A stretch of 64,000 bases of DNA. It comes from JAPUME01 sp027294185. Its GTDB lineage: Bacteria > Acidobacteriota > Terriglobia > UBA7540 > JAPUME01. This document shows, piece after piece, positions 1 through 8,086 of this stretch. Under the pieces are notes generated by a model, which saw only the letters and a list, made by a program, of their open reading frames with translations, was not told the origin of the DNA and ran no database searches. Position 1 is the first letter of the stretch. Every line of letters starts with the position of its first letter. The translations under genes and the position numbers were made by a program. The stretch spans positions 1,798,001-1,862,000 of the forward strand of contig CAUVWZ020000002.1 in the NCBI GenBank assembly GCA_963555835.3, given 5' to 3'.

Positions 1-843
1 TGCCGCCTGCTCCTTCAATTTTTGTAATCTTTTGCCGGCCATCCGCGCCAATGCCTGGCCGGCCTTGAGGCTGAGCCAACCTTCCACGGCGACCCGTCCG
101 GCGTTCTTGTCCGGTGTCATCAGGTCGAACTGCTCCCCGCTCCAGCCGCTCGAGACCACCTCCCAGGGGTAACCGGCGGGTCCGGCCTCGTGAATCACCA
201 GGCATCCGGCGGCGCCTTTCTCAGCGGCAATCTCAAACTTATAGGTCCAGCGGCCGTAGTAGGTCATGGCCTTGCCGCCGAACATGTTCTCATCTTCCAG
301 AGGCGGGTCATTGACCAGCATCACCAGGACCTTGCCCTTGACATCCACTCCCTTGTAGTCGTCCCAGCCGTATTCGGGCGCCACCGTGCCGTAGCCTACG
401 AAGACCAACTCCGCATCCATCTCGGCCTCCTCAGCGACGCGCTTGGTCCAGGCCATGAAGTCGGTGCCGTAATCGAGAATCACGCTGGTTCGCGGCGAGG
501 TGACACTCAGCCGGACGTTCGGATTCGCCGTAATGCCCACCAGCGGAACCTTCTGGCGAAAGCCGCCTCCCTCCGCGCCGCCCTTGAGTCCCATTTCTCG
601 GAAGCGCCCCTCGAGATAGTCAAGGGTAAGCTGCTCACCGCGCGAAGCCGGAGCTCGTCCTTCGAATTCATCCGAGGCCAGGCGCGTGATGTCCTTCAAC
701 AGGTCCACCGCAGCGATGCTCTCGAGCGCGGAGGCCGGAGGATTGGCGGGGGGCAACGGAGCCGAGACTTCCTCTTTGCCGCAGGAAACCTGGACCAGCA
801 GAAAAACTGAAAATACCAGCGCGGAAAGCCGGCGCGTATTCAT
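1..843 (-). CDS. M28-type aminopeptidase with PA domain, N-terminal part
   Basis: The gene runs off the left edge, so 281 residues are seen and there is no stop codon. Residues 1-20 form a hydrophobic signal ending at Cys21 (VSCGK), so it is probably an exported lipoprotein, although the lipobox is not canonical. Around residues 56-77 is the LASDEFEGRAP segment typical of the N-terminal cap of secreted M28 zinc aminopeptidases. Residues of about 145-230 (FVGYGTVAPEYGWDDY, KGKVLVMLVNDPP) match the protease-associated domain inserted in that family. The zinc-binding catalytic half lies outside the window. GAGGTG lies 6 bases before the ATG. The likely role is trimming N-terminal residues from peptides outside the cytoplasm; the substrate is unknown. 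Confidence 0.8.
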   Translation of the reverse strand, partial: MNTRRLSALVFSVFLLVQVSCGKEEVSAPLPPANPPASALESIAAVDLLKDITRLASDEFEGRAPASRGEQLTLDYLEGRFREMGLKGGAEGGGFRQKVPLVGITANPNVRLSVTSPRTSVILDYGTDFMAWTKRVAEEAEMDAELVFVGYGTVAPEYGWDDYKGVDVKGKVLVMLVNDPPLEDENMFGGKAMTYYGRWTYKFEIAAEKGAAGCLVIHEAGPAGYPWEVVSSGWSGEQFDLMTPDKNAGRVAVEGWLSLKAGQALARMAGKRLQKLKEQAA

Positions 844-1140
844 TCCGTGCACCTCGAATCCTGAATCTGTGGAAAATTCACGGCCAGTATACACGCTGCC
901 GCCTCGACCCGGTAGCCCTTCCAAAACTCAACCATTGGACGGGAACTCATTCGGAGATACAATGACAGGCATTCCAGGCTGGTAAGTCTGCCATACCTAT
1001 ATCTCAAGATTGGTGCCCGACGGGAGCAACCCATGTCATTGACTTCGTCCCGATGGAAGCCTTCACGAAGGGAATTCCTAAAGACAGGGGTCGCCGCCGA
1101 ACGGCCCCTTTTAGGAGCCACGAGTAAAAGGAGGAAATAG
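844..1140. other. Intergenic region between divergent genes
   Basis: This 297-base gap separates the M28 peptidase start (minus) from the MBL hydrolase start (plus), so promoters for both should lie here. I see no convincing sigma70 pair, hairpin terminator or RNA. The AAAAGGAGGAAATAG Shine-Dalgarno for the MBL gene closes the interval. Confidence 0.5.
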
Positions 1141-2025
1141 ATGAAAAGACTTTTATGGATCATCCCCGTGTTGGGGTTTCTCGCTGCGATTCCCACCCTC
1201 GCGCAGCGGGATTTCTCAAACGTCGAAATCAAGGCCACGCACGTCAAGGGCAACATCTACATGCTGAACGGGACGGGCGGGAATGTCGGAGTCTCCCTCG
1301 GCGAAGACGGCGTTCTGATCGTCGATGACAAGTTTGCGCCGCTGGCTGAGAAAATCCGCGCAGCCCTGAAAAGCGTGGGTGGAGGTGATCTGAAATTCAT
1401 CCTCAATACGCACTGGCACGGCGATCACACGGGCGGCAATGTCGTCTTCGGGCCTGAGGCGCCCATCATCGCGCACACGAACGTCCGCAAGCGGCTGACG
1501 GGAGAACTTGCTGCCGCAGGCCGCAACGCTCAGCCCGCGCCCCCCGACGCCTGGCCCGTGGTTACCTTCGACGAATCTCTCTCGGTCCATTTCAACGGGG
1601 AAGAAATCAAAGCGACGCACCTTCCCCGCGGACACACCGACGGCGACAGCGTGATCTTCTTCACCCAATCGAACGTGGTGCACATGGGGGACCACTTCTT
1701 CGCCGGGCGCTTCCCGTTCGTCGATCTGGGGAGCGGCGGCGACGTGGACGGTCTCAAGAATAATATTGGTTCAATCATCTCGAAGCTTCCCGCTGATGTG
1801 ACCATCATTCCCGGTCACGGGCCCATCTCAAAGCTCGACGACCTCAAGACCTACCATCGCATGCTGGTCGAAACCACCGACAGGGTTCGGGCCGCGATGC
1901 GCGCCGGAAAATCACTGGACCAGATCAAGGCGGAAGGCCCGGGTGATGAGTGGAAGGACTGGGGTGCGGGGTTCATCAACGCCGACCGATGGATTGAGAC
2001 CATTCATCGAAGCTATTCACAGTAG
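1141..2025 (+). CDS. Secreted metallo-beta-lactamase-fold hydrolase
   Basis: A 294-residue protein with an N-terminal signal peptide (MKRLLWIIPVLGFLAAI, cut near AQR). The MBL-fold zinc signature THWHGDHTGG sits near residue 97. A third zinc-ligand region (HLPRGHTDGD) follows near residue 160, then MGDHFFAG, and the final His in IPGHGP near residue 227. This is the layout of periplasmic class B-like MBL hydrolases common in Acidobacteria and Bacteroidetes. Most are not proven beta-lactamases, so I call it only a zinc hydrolase. The start is firm because AAAGGAGG precedes the ATG. The stop codon lies inside the first unit of a 16-base tandem repeat. Confidence 0.88.
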   Translation: MKRLLWIIPVLGFLAAIPTLAQRDFSNVEIKATHVKGNIYMLNGTGGNVGVSLGEDGVLIVDDKFAPLAEKIRAALKSVGGGDLKFILNTHWHGDHTGGNVVFGPEAPIIAHTNVRKRLTGELAAAGRNAQPAPPDAWPVVTFDESLSVHFNGEEIKATHLPRGHTDGDSVIFFTQSNVVHMGDHFFAGRFPFVDLGSGGDVDGLKNNIGSIISKLPADVTIIPGHGPISKLDDLKTYHRMLVETTDRVRAAMRAGKSLDQIKAEGPGDEWKDWGAGFINADRWIETIHRSYSQ

Positions 2026-2059
2026 GGGCTATTCACAGTAGGAGCTATTCACGGTAGCG
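2012..2059. repeat. 16-bp tandem triplication across a stop codon
   Basis: Three consecutive 16-base units begin with GCTATTCAC at 2012, 2028 and 2044: GCTATTCACAGTAGGG, GCTATTCACAGTAGGA and GCTATTCACGGTAGCG. The first unit holds the last codons and stop (TAG) of the MBL gene, so the array copies the gene end into the 3' flank. A similar array follows asd at 38502. Confidence 0.85.
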
Positions 2060-2175
2060 TCGATACTCTGTCCGTTGCAGAGTTCAACCTCAGCGGCTAA
2101 AGCTCCCCAGGAACGGTGCACCGTAGGGCACGGCCAAAGCCACCCTCGCACGATGTGGATATCCTGCGGCGAGCT

Positions 2176-3084
2176 TCAGGCGTAGAGGTGTTCCAGGAAT
2201 TTGCGAGTGAGATCAAAGGCCTGCCTGCATTCATTTTCCTTGGGGATTTCCCCCACGGTTTCCGCGTGGGCGGCCCGGTTGCCGAGGCTGCGAACCGTGT
2301 CGGCGTCCTTGTACCATTTGTTGTCGAGCAGACCTTTTTCGCGCGCCATCTCGATCAGGCTCCACATCTTGTGTTCCTCGATCTGGTCCAACTCCTCCCC
2401 GTAACCCATCCGCCGCAGCCGGTCTTCCACCGCCGCCTCGATCGCCGAACGGCAAAGCACCAGCGATGCCACAAAATGCCCGTAAATATAGCAGCGTGAC
2501 CCCTCCTTCAGGTAACAGATCACGTGCCCGGGGGCTTTCTGAGAGACTCTCAGTATGCGCAACAAATTCGCCCGGCGAATCATGCGGGGAAACAAAGCGA
2601 TCATCTCGCGCGAGTATTTCTGCGCCGTATAAACCAGCGCCGAGCCGGGCCGGTCCTTTTCGGCGGCCTCTTCGAATTCAGCGGCCTCGCGTGTGCCGAG
2701 TCCTTCGCGGTCCCTGGCGAGCTGCTCTCCCCACTTTGTCCCGAACCACACCAGTCCCCAATAAACGGAGGAGACCAGCGTCTCCCAATCCGCTTCCGCC
2801 AGGCGAGCGGAAAACTCCGGCCCAACGGTCGGACCCAGAATTTCGCTCATCGCTTCGGCAACCTTTTCAGGAGCAGGCTGATCTTTCAGCGCAAAAAACC
2901 GCTCGGCGCGCTCCGGCCCCAGGGATTTCCGCAGTTCCTCTTCCATGGTGGGAATATCCAGAGCGCTGAGGCCGGGATCCAGATCGAGTTGAAGCGGTAG
3001 GCCCTTGGGATTCTTGCGAACCGCATACTCTCCCTTCAGAAGCCGTTCGATGGCCCAGGGAATCAGATTGACCAGATCGCTCAT
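2176..3084 (-). CDS. Uncharacterised protein with C-terminal DUF4145-like helical domain
   Basis: A 302-residue soluble protein. The N-terminal 150 residues are acidic and not recognised. The last 110 residues (SLVLCRSAIEAAVEDRL, then LGNRAAHAE) resemble the DUF4145/HEPN-like helical domain, where a central helix with conserved Arg-Ser-Ala-Glu is followed by an Asn-x-x-x-His element. Such domains occur in defence-associated and RNA-binding proteins, but nothing next to this gene supports a defence role. GAGGAG lies very close (2 bases) to the ATG. It stands alone, convergent with the MBL gene. Its function is not assigned. Confidence 0.7.
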   Translation of the reverse strand: MSDLVNLIPWAIERLLKGEYAVRKNPKGLPLQLDLDPGLSALDIPTMEEELRKSLGPERAERFFALKDQPAPEKVAEAMSEILGPTVGPEFSARLAEADWETLVSSVYWGLVWFGTKWGEQLARDREGLGTREAAEFEEAAEKDRPGSALVYTAQKYSREMIALFPRMIRRANLLRILRVSQKAPGHVICYLKEGSRCYIYGHFVASLVLCRSAIEAAVEDRLRRMGYGEELDQIEEHKMWSLIEMAREKGLLDNKWYKDADTVRSLGNRAAHAETVGEIPKENECRQAFDLTRKFLEHLYA

Positions 3085-3164
3085 CGCTCCTCGTCAGGGT
3101 CTTGCATGTACCCAACTCCAAACTTAAATCTTAGCATAGGGACAATTCAAGACCCGTGAAGACT

Positions 3165-3197
3165 GGGTAGCGTAGAACCTGTAGTCTGGTTCTGCGG
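3165..3197. repeat. Partial copy of the GGTAGCGC/GCGCTACC palindromic repeat
   Basis: GGGTAGCGTAGAACCTGTAG continues into CTGGTTCTGCGG. This is the reverse complement of the right half of the roughly 85-base elements at 40324 and 46152, and it still folds as a hairpin (GCGTAGAACC against GGTTCTGCG). Confidence 0.6.
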
Positions 3198-3227
3198 CAT
3201 TCGTATGGTCACAAACGCGAAAGACGC

Positions 3228-3268
3228 GGGACCTGGAAGGCGGGTCCCGGCACACCGGGACAGGTCCC
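3228..3268. repeat. Nested inverted repeat in the gap before the ABC operon end
   Basis: GGGACCTG (3228-3235) pairs with CAGGTCCC (3261-3268). Inside this, TCCCGG (3245-3250) pairs with CCGGGA (3255-3260). No T-run follows on either strand, so it is not a classic terminator. It lies just downstream of the efflux operon and could act as a weak bidirectional stop or be repeat debris. Confidence 0.45.
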
Positions 3269-3356
3269 ACGTTACGTGTTGCTTAAAGGAGGTGGTTCGC
3301 TGCATTCAAGATGACATGCCCCGGAAAACTCGTGTCACCGAATTGGGTACCAGGCG

Positions 3357-4478
3357 CTAAGTGGCAATGACTTTTTTTCGGAATCGTCGCGCCGCAATCA
3401 ACAGCAGCCCCAATCCCATCAGGAGCAGGACCAGCCCGTTCACCCACAGATGCACGATCCCTGCGCCGCGCAGAATGACCCCACGGGCGATGTTGGTGTA
3501 GTAGGTGGCAGGCAACAGGAAGCTGAGGCCATAAAAAAAGAGTGGCATGGTCTCCCGCGGAAAGATGTAACCGGAGAGGAAGATGGAAGGCAGCAGGATC
3601 GAGAAGGTAAGCTGCAAAGCCTGGGGTTGCGTTTCGGCCTTGCTCGAAATCAGGATGCCGATGGCAAGATTGGTAAAGAGATAGGGAAGGGTAAGCAGCA
3701 CCAGCAACAAAACACTCCCGTGAATGGGCACGCCAAAGATGAATCGCGTCCCGATCAGAATAAAAGAGAATTCCAGCAACCCGATGCCGAAGTAGGGGGT
3801 GATCTTGCCCAAAAGCAGGCCCAGCGGACGGACCGGTGTCACAAACAACTGCTCGAGCGTCCCTCCCTCCTTTTCCCGAACTAAAGAAAAGGCCGTCAGA
3901 AGCGTTGTTGACATCATCAGCAGAACCGACATCAGGCCGGGCAGGAAGAAGTTCGGGGAACGCGAGTCGGGGTTGAAAAGCAGCCGAGGGCGCATCTGGA
4001 TCGGCGGACGGAACCCTTCCCCGAGAGCGCGCTTCAGCGACTCATCGAGCCCGATGGCAGTGGAAACGTTCAGAGCCTGGGCAGCGACCGAGGAGTCCGA
4101 CCCGTCGATCAGGACCAGAACCTGCGCCTGTCGTCCTCGCAGCAGGTCGCGCGAATAGTCCGGCGGAATCCGCACCCCTACCCGAGCCCGCCCCGATACG
4201 ACCGCCTCATTCAACTCCCCGCCGGAAGCGACATGGCCCACGATGCGGAAAGTATCGGAGTTGCGCAGGCGGTCGACGAGATCTCTTGCCTCGCGGGTGT
4301 GATCCTCATCATAGATGACGGTCGCAATCTGCCGAATATTCGTGTCGATGGCAAACCCCAGGACAATCATTTGGACCAGGGGAATCAGCAATGCAAAGAC
4401 AAAGGTCGTGGGGTCGCGCCGCAAGTGGCGAACCTCTTTATAGACAATCGCGTTAAAACCCCGAAGCGCGTCACGCAT
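3357..4478 (-). CDS. ABC-2 type transport permease (YbhR/YbhS-like)
   Basis: A 373-residue membrane protein. One helix near residues 25-48 is followed by a large external loop (residues of about 50-170), then five helices in the second half, ending in a basic tail. This is the ABC2_membrane_3 layout of the YhhJ/YbhR family. The phrase REKEGGTLEQLFVTP near residue 200 is the conserved coupling segment of the family. The start codon overlaps the ATPase gene by 8 bases, so the two are translationally coupled. With the ATPase and HlyD-type protein it should form an efflux complex for small hydrophobic compounds. Only one permease gene is present, so a homodimer is expected. Confidence 0.9.
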   Translation of the reverse strand: MRDALRGFNAIVYKEVRHLRRDPTTFVFALLIPLVQMIVLGFAIDTNIRQIATVIYDEDHTREARDLVDRLRNSDTFRIVGHVASGGELNEAVVSGRARVGVRIPPDYSRDLLRGRQAQVLVLIDGSDSSVAAQALNVSTAIGLDESLKRALGEGFRPPIQMRPRLLFNPDSRSPNFFLPGLMSVLLMMSTTLLTAFSLVREKEGGTLEQLFVTPVRPLGLLLGKITPYFGIGLLEFSFILIGTRFIFGVPIHGSVLLLVLLTLPYLFTNLAIGILISSKAETQPQALQLTFSILLPSIFLSGYIFPRETMPLFFYGLSFLLPATYYTNIARGVILRGAGIVHLWVNGLVLLLMGLGLLLIAARRFRKKVIAT

Positions 4479-5463
4479 CAGCGGTGACCTCGCTTTCCTG
4501 CAGTTGGGAGGTCAACTCCACGAAAACATCTTCGAGTGATGGAGCGATGGTACGCAAGTCATGAACCTCTGCGCCGGCTCGTCGAAATTCCTCCTCCAGT
4601 TGGTCCAAACCGCACGCGGCGTCAACCAGGGCATGGATGGCCTGCCCGAAAACGGTGGCTCGGCGGATGGGGCTTATCGCGCGGCTTACACGCAGGGCGC
4701 GGGCAACCTCAGGCGCGCTGATCTCAACCCGGTAGGTGCCTTCAGGCGTGACGTTCGGCAGAGTCTTCAGTTCCCCCGGTGTCCCGTCGGCGATGATTTT
4801 GCCGTAGTAGATGTAGGCAATATGGCCGCAGCGTTCCGCCTCATCCATGTAATGCGTTGTGACAAAAAGCGTCATTCCCTGTCCGCAAAGGTCAAACAAC
4901 TGATCCCACAGGGCGCGCCTTGCCACCGGGTCGATGCCTGCCGTCGGCTCATCAAGAAACAGGATTTTCGGCCGGTGAATCAGCGCACAACCGAGCGCCA
5001 GCCGCTGCTTCCAGCCGCCGGAGAGTTTCCCCGCCAGCCGATGACGGTAGAGTCCCAGTTGCTGCGACTCCACCATGGCCTCGATGCGGGAAGAAAGTTC
5101 TGGATTCCTCAGGCCATAGATCCGCGCATAAAATTCCAGGTTCTCTTCCACCGTCAAATCATCGTAAAGGCTGAACCGCTGAGACATGTACCCGATTCGG
5201 TTGCGGACCTCCTCGGAATCTTGCTCTACGTCAAGCCCATCCACCCAGGCTCGGCCCCCTGAGGGGGGCAGCAGGCCGCACAGCATCTTGATGACCGTCG
5301 TCTTGCCGCTGCCGTTCGGCCCGAGGAAGCCGAAAATCGTGCGAGGCTCCACACGCAGGCTCGCCTGATCCACCGCCGTGAAGTCGCCGAACCTTCGCGT
5401 TAATTGCTCAGTCACAATCGGGTATTCGGGTGCCGTCGGATGTTCGGTCACAATGGGCTGCAT
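4471..5463 (-). CDS. ABC transporter ATP-binding protein (YbhF-like)
   Basis: A 330-residue cytoplasmic ATPase. The Walker A motif is GPNGSGKT near residue 50, the signature is LSGGWKQRLALG near residue 147 and Walker B is ILFLDEPTAG. The switch His is in VTTHYMDEAE. The C-terminal 90 residues match the usual regulatory extension of drug-export ATPases. There is one nucleotide-binding domain, unlike E. coli YbhF, which has two. GAGGA precedes the ATG. It is the third gene of the TetR-HlyD-ATPase-permease operon and powers the permease encoded next. Confidence 0.93.
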   Translation of the reverse strand: MQPIVTEHPTAPEYPIVTEQLTRRFGDFTAVDQASLRVEPRTIFGFLGPNGSGKTTVIKMLCGLLPPSGGRAWVDGLDVEQDSEEVRNRIGYMSQRFSLYDDLTVEENLEFYARIYGLRNPELSSRIEAMVESQQLGLYRHRLAGKLSGGWKQRLALGCALIHRPKILFLDEPTAGIDPVARRALWDQLFDLCGQGMTLFVTTHYMDEAERCGHIAYIYYGKIIADGTPGELKTLPNVTPEGTYRVEISAPEVARALRVSRAISPIRRATVFGQAIHALVDAACGLDQLEEEFRRAGAEVHDLRTIAPSLEDVFVELTSQLQESEVTADA

Positions 5464-5473
5464 TACCGATTCC

Positions 5474-6610
5474 TCACTCAGCGATCAGCCGCGCTTCTAC
5501 GGCCATGCCGGGTTTGATTCGACCCTCGGGGTCGTCAATACGCAGCTTCACGCCGAAGACCAGGTGAACACGTTCGCGGCGCGTCTGCACGTTGCGAGGC
5601 AGGAATTCCGCCTTGTTGTTCACCTGTTCCACCACGGCGGTGAAGTCTCTGCCGGGAAAAGAGTCCACTCGAAACATGGCGGACTGCCCCACCTGAATCC
5701 GGCCGATTTCGGTTTCCGGGATGAAGACTCGCACGTAGAGTTGATCGCTTTCAAGAAGCGTCGCCACGGGGGACCGGGGTGCGATCAGGTCACCCGGACG
5801 CACACCCAGCACTTCCACAGTCGCATCGGCCGGAGACCTGACCAAGCGCTCACGGTAGCGGGATTCGGCCTGCCGAAGTTCAGCCGCCCCCAGAGCCAGC
5901 GCGGCGTGCGCCGCCTCCACATCCTCGCGACGGAAACCGGAGCTGATCTTCCGCTCGTAGGCCTGCATCTGAAGATAGCGCGCCTCAGCCGAGGCGACCT
6001 CTTCGGCACGATACCCTTTTTCCAGTTCTGCCAGCCGCTCCTCGGCGGCCTTCTCGGTTGCCACGGCCGCCTTCCAGCGGGTCTCAATGTCGTCGAACCG
6101 CTGGCGCGAATAGACACCGTCGTTCCATAGTTGGCGGTACCGCTCATAGGTGCGACGGGCGTTGAGGGCCAAGGCACGGGCCGCCTCGAGTTCCGCCCGA
6201 GCTTGTTCCACCTGTTCCTCGCGGTAGCCCATACGAACCATTTTCCAATCAGCCTCAGCGCGAGCCGCTTGTGCCTTCGCCTCGGTGACTTCCTCGGGAC
6301 GATACCCTCGCTCCATCTTGCGCAGGTTGATCCGTGCCTGTTCGTGCCGCGCGCGTGCAGCATCCAGATCCGCCTCAAGTTCCAGATCTTCAAAGCTGAC
6401 CAACGTTTGCCCCTTCTCAACGCGGTCGCCTTCACGTACCAGGACTTCCTGAATCCGTCCGCCCACCTTGGAACCCACATGAATCTCGCGCGCCTCGACC
6501 GTCCCCCAGGCCTCGAGTTCTGAGGATCGGGGCTGAATGACAAAGGTGAGAGAGAGGAGGACAATCGAGATCAGACCCGTAACTCCTAACCAGAGCTTCT
6601 TTGATTTCAT
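5474..6610 (-). CDS. HlyD/YbhG-type membrane fusion protein
   Basis: A 378-residue periplasmic adaptor with one N-terminal helix (residues 8-25). The first lipoyl half-motif is WGTVEAREIHVGSKVGGRI, a long coiled-coil hairpin spans about residues 75-255, and the second half-motif and beta-barrel follow (VRSPADATVEVLGVRPGD). The coiled coil carries four spaced copies of a G-Y/F-R-x-E-x-V phrase (GYRPEEV, GYREEQV, GYRAEEV, GFRREDV), which looks like internal repetition. GGAGG lies 5 bases before the ATG, and the start overlaps the TetR gene end by 4 bases. It should link the inner-membrane ABC pump to an outer-membrane channel that is not encoded here. Confidence 0.92.
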   Translation of the reverse strand: MKSKKLWLGVTGLISIVLLSLTFVIQPRSSELEAWGTVEAREIHVGSKVGGRIQEVLVREGDRVEKGQTLVSFEDLELEADLDAARARHEQARINLRKMERGYRPEEVTEAKAQAARAEADWKMVRMGYREEQVEQARAELEAARALALNARRTYERYRQLWNDGVYSRQRFDDIETRWKAAVATEKAAEERLAELEKGYRAEEVASAEARYLQMQAYERKISSGFRREDVEAAHAALALGAAELRQAESRYRERLVRSPADATVEVLGVRPGDLIAPRSPVATLLESDQLYVRVFIPETEIGRIQVGQSAMFRVDSFPGRDFTAVVEQVNNKAEFLPRNVQTRRERVHLVFGVKLRIDDPEGRIKPGMAVEARLIAE

Positions 6611-7290
6611 CGGGTCCTCCTTGCACCGGAACTGCGCCGGGGCGTCCCGGAATCGGTTTCTTTACCCCGCATCCCTTGAACCAGAAAGTCTGCGGTGAAG
6701 TCGAGCTGCTTTGCCGGCATTCCGCCCGAGAGAACTCCCAGCAGAATATGACCGAAGAAGCTCTGCTGGAAAAGCCAGGCCAGCGCCTTGGATTCGACAC
6801 CGGAACGCATCTTTCCCGCCCTTTGCATCTGCCGAAAGTAGGCGGCCAGCATCTCCCGCCCGCGCTCCATCCTCTCGCTGATGAGCTCTGAGACCTTGGG
6901 ATTGGAAACGATCGCAATCAAAAAGCTTCTGGCCAGTACCGGACTGCTGCGGGGAAGCTCGGCCAGCCGCCCCATGAGCTCCGGAAGAGTCCGCTCGAGT
7001 TCCCAATCTTTTTCTCGCGCCTCGGAAAGAACCGCCTTGATTCTTTCAAGTTGCATTTCACCCACACCAGCCAGCACATGTTCTTTGGAAGGAAAATAAT
7101 TGAAAAAGGTTCCCTTGCCGACATCCGCCGCCTCGGTGATGTCTTCGACCGTGGTTTCGAGAAATCCGCACTGCCGGAAAAGCTTCAGCGCGGCGCCTAG
7201 AATGCGCTGCCGCGTTTCACGTCCGCGTCGCTCGCGTCGGCCTTCCGGGTTGGTTTTGATTATCGTGCGCATCCCCTGCCTCATGTCCAT
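6607..7290 (-). CDS. TetR/AcrR-family repressor of the efflux operon
   Basis: A protein of 221-227 residues. The TetR helix-turn-helix lies near residues 25-70 (RQRILGAALKLF, then VGKGTFFNYFPSKEHVL). The rest is a ligand-binding helical domain. Three starts are possible: Met1 (7290), Met3 (7284) and Met7 (7272). Met7 has GAGG placed well before it, while Met1 nearly touches the operator palindrome, so 7272 may be the true start. As first gene of the operon it probably represses itself and the pump. E. coli has the same arrangement (CecR/YbiH with ybhGFSR). Confidence 0.88.
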   Translation of the reverse strand: MDMRQGMRTIIKTNPEGRRERRGRETRQRILGAALKLFRQCGFLETTVEDITEAADVGKGTFFNYFPSKEHVLAGVGEMQLERIKAVLSEAREKDWELERTLPELMGRLAELPRSSPVLARSFLIAIVSNPKVSELISERMERGREMLAAYFRQMQRAGKMRSGVESKALAWLFQQSFFGHILLGVLSGGMPAKQLDFTADFLVQGMRGKETDSGTPRRSSGARRTR

Positions 7291-7291
7291 T

Positions 7292-7315
7292 AGTCATATA
7301 TGACTATAGGTCATA
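7292..7315. promoter_or_regulatory. Predicted TetR operator (overlapping palindromes)
   Basis: AGTCATATATGACT (7292-7305) is a perfect 14-base palindrome. It overlaps a second, imperfect one, TATGAC-TATAG-GTCATA (7299-7315), so the half-site GTCATA occurs three times. It sits directly before the tetR gene, where a TetR-family autorepressor would bind. Confidence 0.65.
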
Positions 7316-7396
7316 GTTAGCGCGCAGTCAACCTGTTTCGGCGGTAAGAAAATCCTGTGGTCGGGGCATTGAGGAATGCAGTTGCGGGGAAACGGG

Positions 7397-8086
7397 CTAA
7401 TCTGCCGGGAACAACTCCGGGAAGTAGCGGCGGTAGATTTGCATACCGAGGGCGGCGTGCATGCCGAGGGCATCAAGCGCGCGGATTTCCTCTTCCGTGC
7501 TGATGCCACCGGCGGCGGTAATGGTGTGCTTGGTCAGGCGGCGCAACTTTTCAAACCAGCCGAGGTCGGTACCCTGGAGCTTCCCTTCCTGATCGATGTA
7601 GGTGCAAAGGAACTCCGAGCAGTAGGGTTCGAGTTTAGAGAACACCTGCTCGGGGGTGAGCGGCAGAAATTTCTTCCAGCCTTTCACGGCAACCTGATTC
7701 CCCAGGCAGTCGACGGCGATGATAATCTTCTCGGTAGGAATCTCCCCCGTGAGACGGGCCAGGAACTCGTCGTTCACGCCCTCGGCGGTGAAGGCCGAGC
7801 TCCCCACGATGAACTTCCGGGCGCCGCCGGAGACAACCTCACAGGCACGCTCCACCGAGCGGATGCCGCCCCCCACGCGGCAGGGCTTGCGGCTGCAGAG
7901 TTCAGCAACCAGTTCCGTCTGCGACACTCCTCCCATCGCGGCGTCGAGATCGATCACCTGAATTTCAGGATACGGCGCGAACTTTTCGAGAACCAGAAAC
8001 GGGTCGGGAATTTCCAGCCGTTTCTCTTTTCCCTGGACCAGTTGGACCGCCTTGCCGCCCATCAGGTCAATGCACGGGATGATCAT
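7397..8086 (-). CDS. hisA: HisA, ProFAR isomerase (divergent)
   Basis: A 229-residue TIM barrel that isomerises ProFAR to PRFAR, the fourth enzyme step of histidine synthesis. The N-terminal catalytic Asp is in IIPCIDLMGGK (residue 7) and the second catalytic Asp in IIAVDCLGN. Phosphate-binding Gly loops are in CRVGGGIRS and TAAGGIST. The protein is shorter than usual (about 240-250), and the segment that normally reads TDIxRDGT is TYIDQEGKLQGTD, so it belongs to a divergent branch. The ATG at 8086 overlaps the hisF stop (ATGA). It is the last gene of the operon. Confidence 0.88.
   Translation of the reverse strand: MIIPCIDLMGGKAVQLVQGKEKRLEIPDPFLVLEKFAPYPEIQVIDLDAAMGGVSQTELVAELCSRKPCRVGGGIRSVERACEVVSGGARKFIVGSSAFTAEGVNDEFLARLTGEIPTEKIIIAVDCLGNQVAVKGWKKFLPLTPEQVFSKLEPYCSEFLCTYIDQEGKLQGTDLGWFEKLRRLTKHTITAAGGISTEEEIRALDALGMHAALGMQIYRRYFPELFPAD

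Noticed and set aside
190..810. A 206-codon plus-strand frame at the left edge
   Set aside because: The minus strand encodes a convincing M28/PA-domain protein through the same bases with signal peptide and ribosome site.
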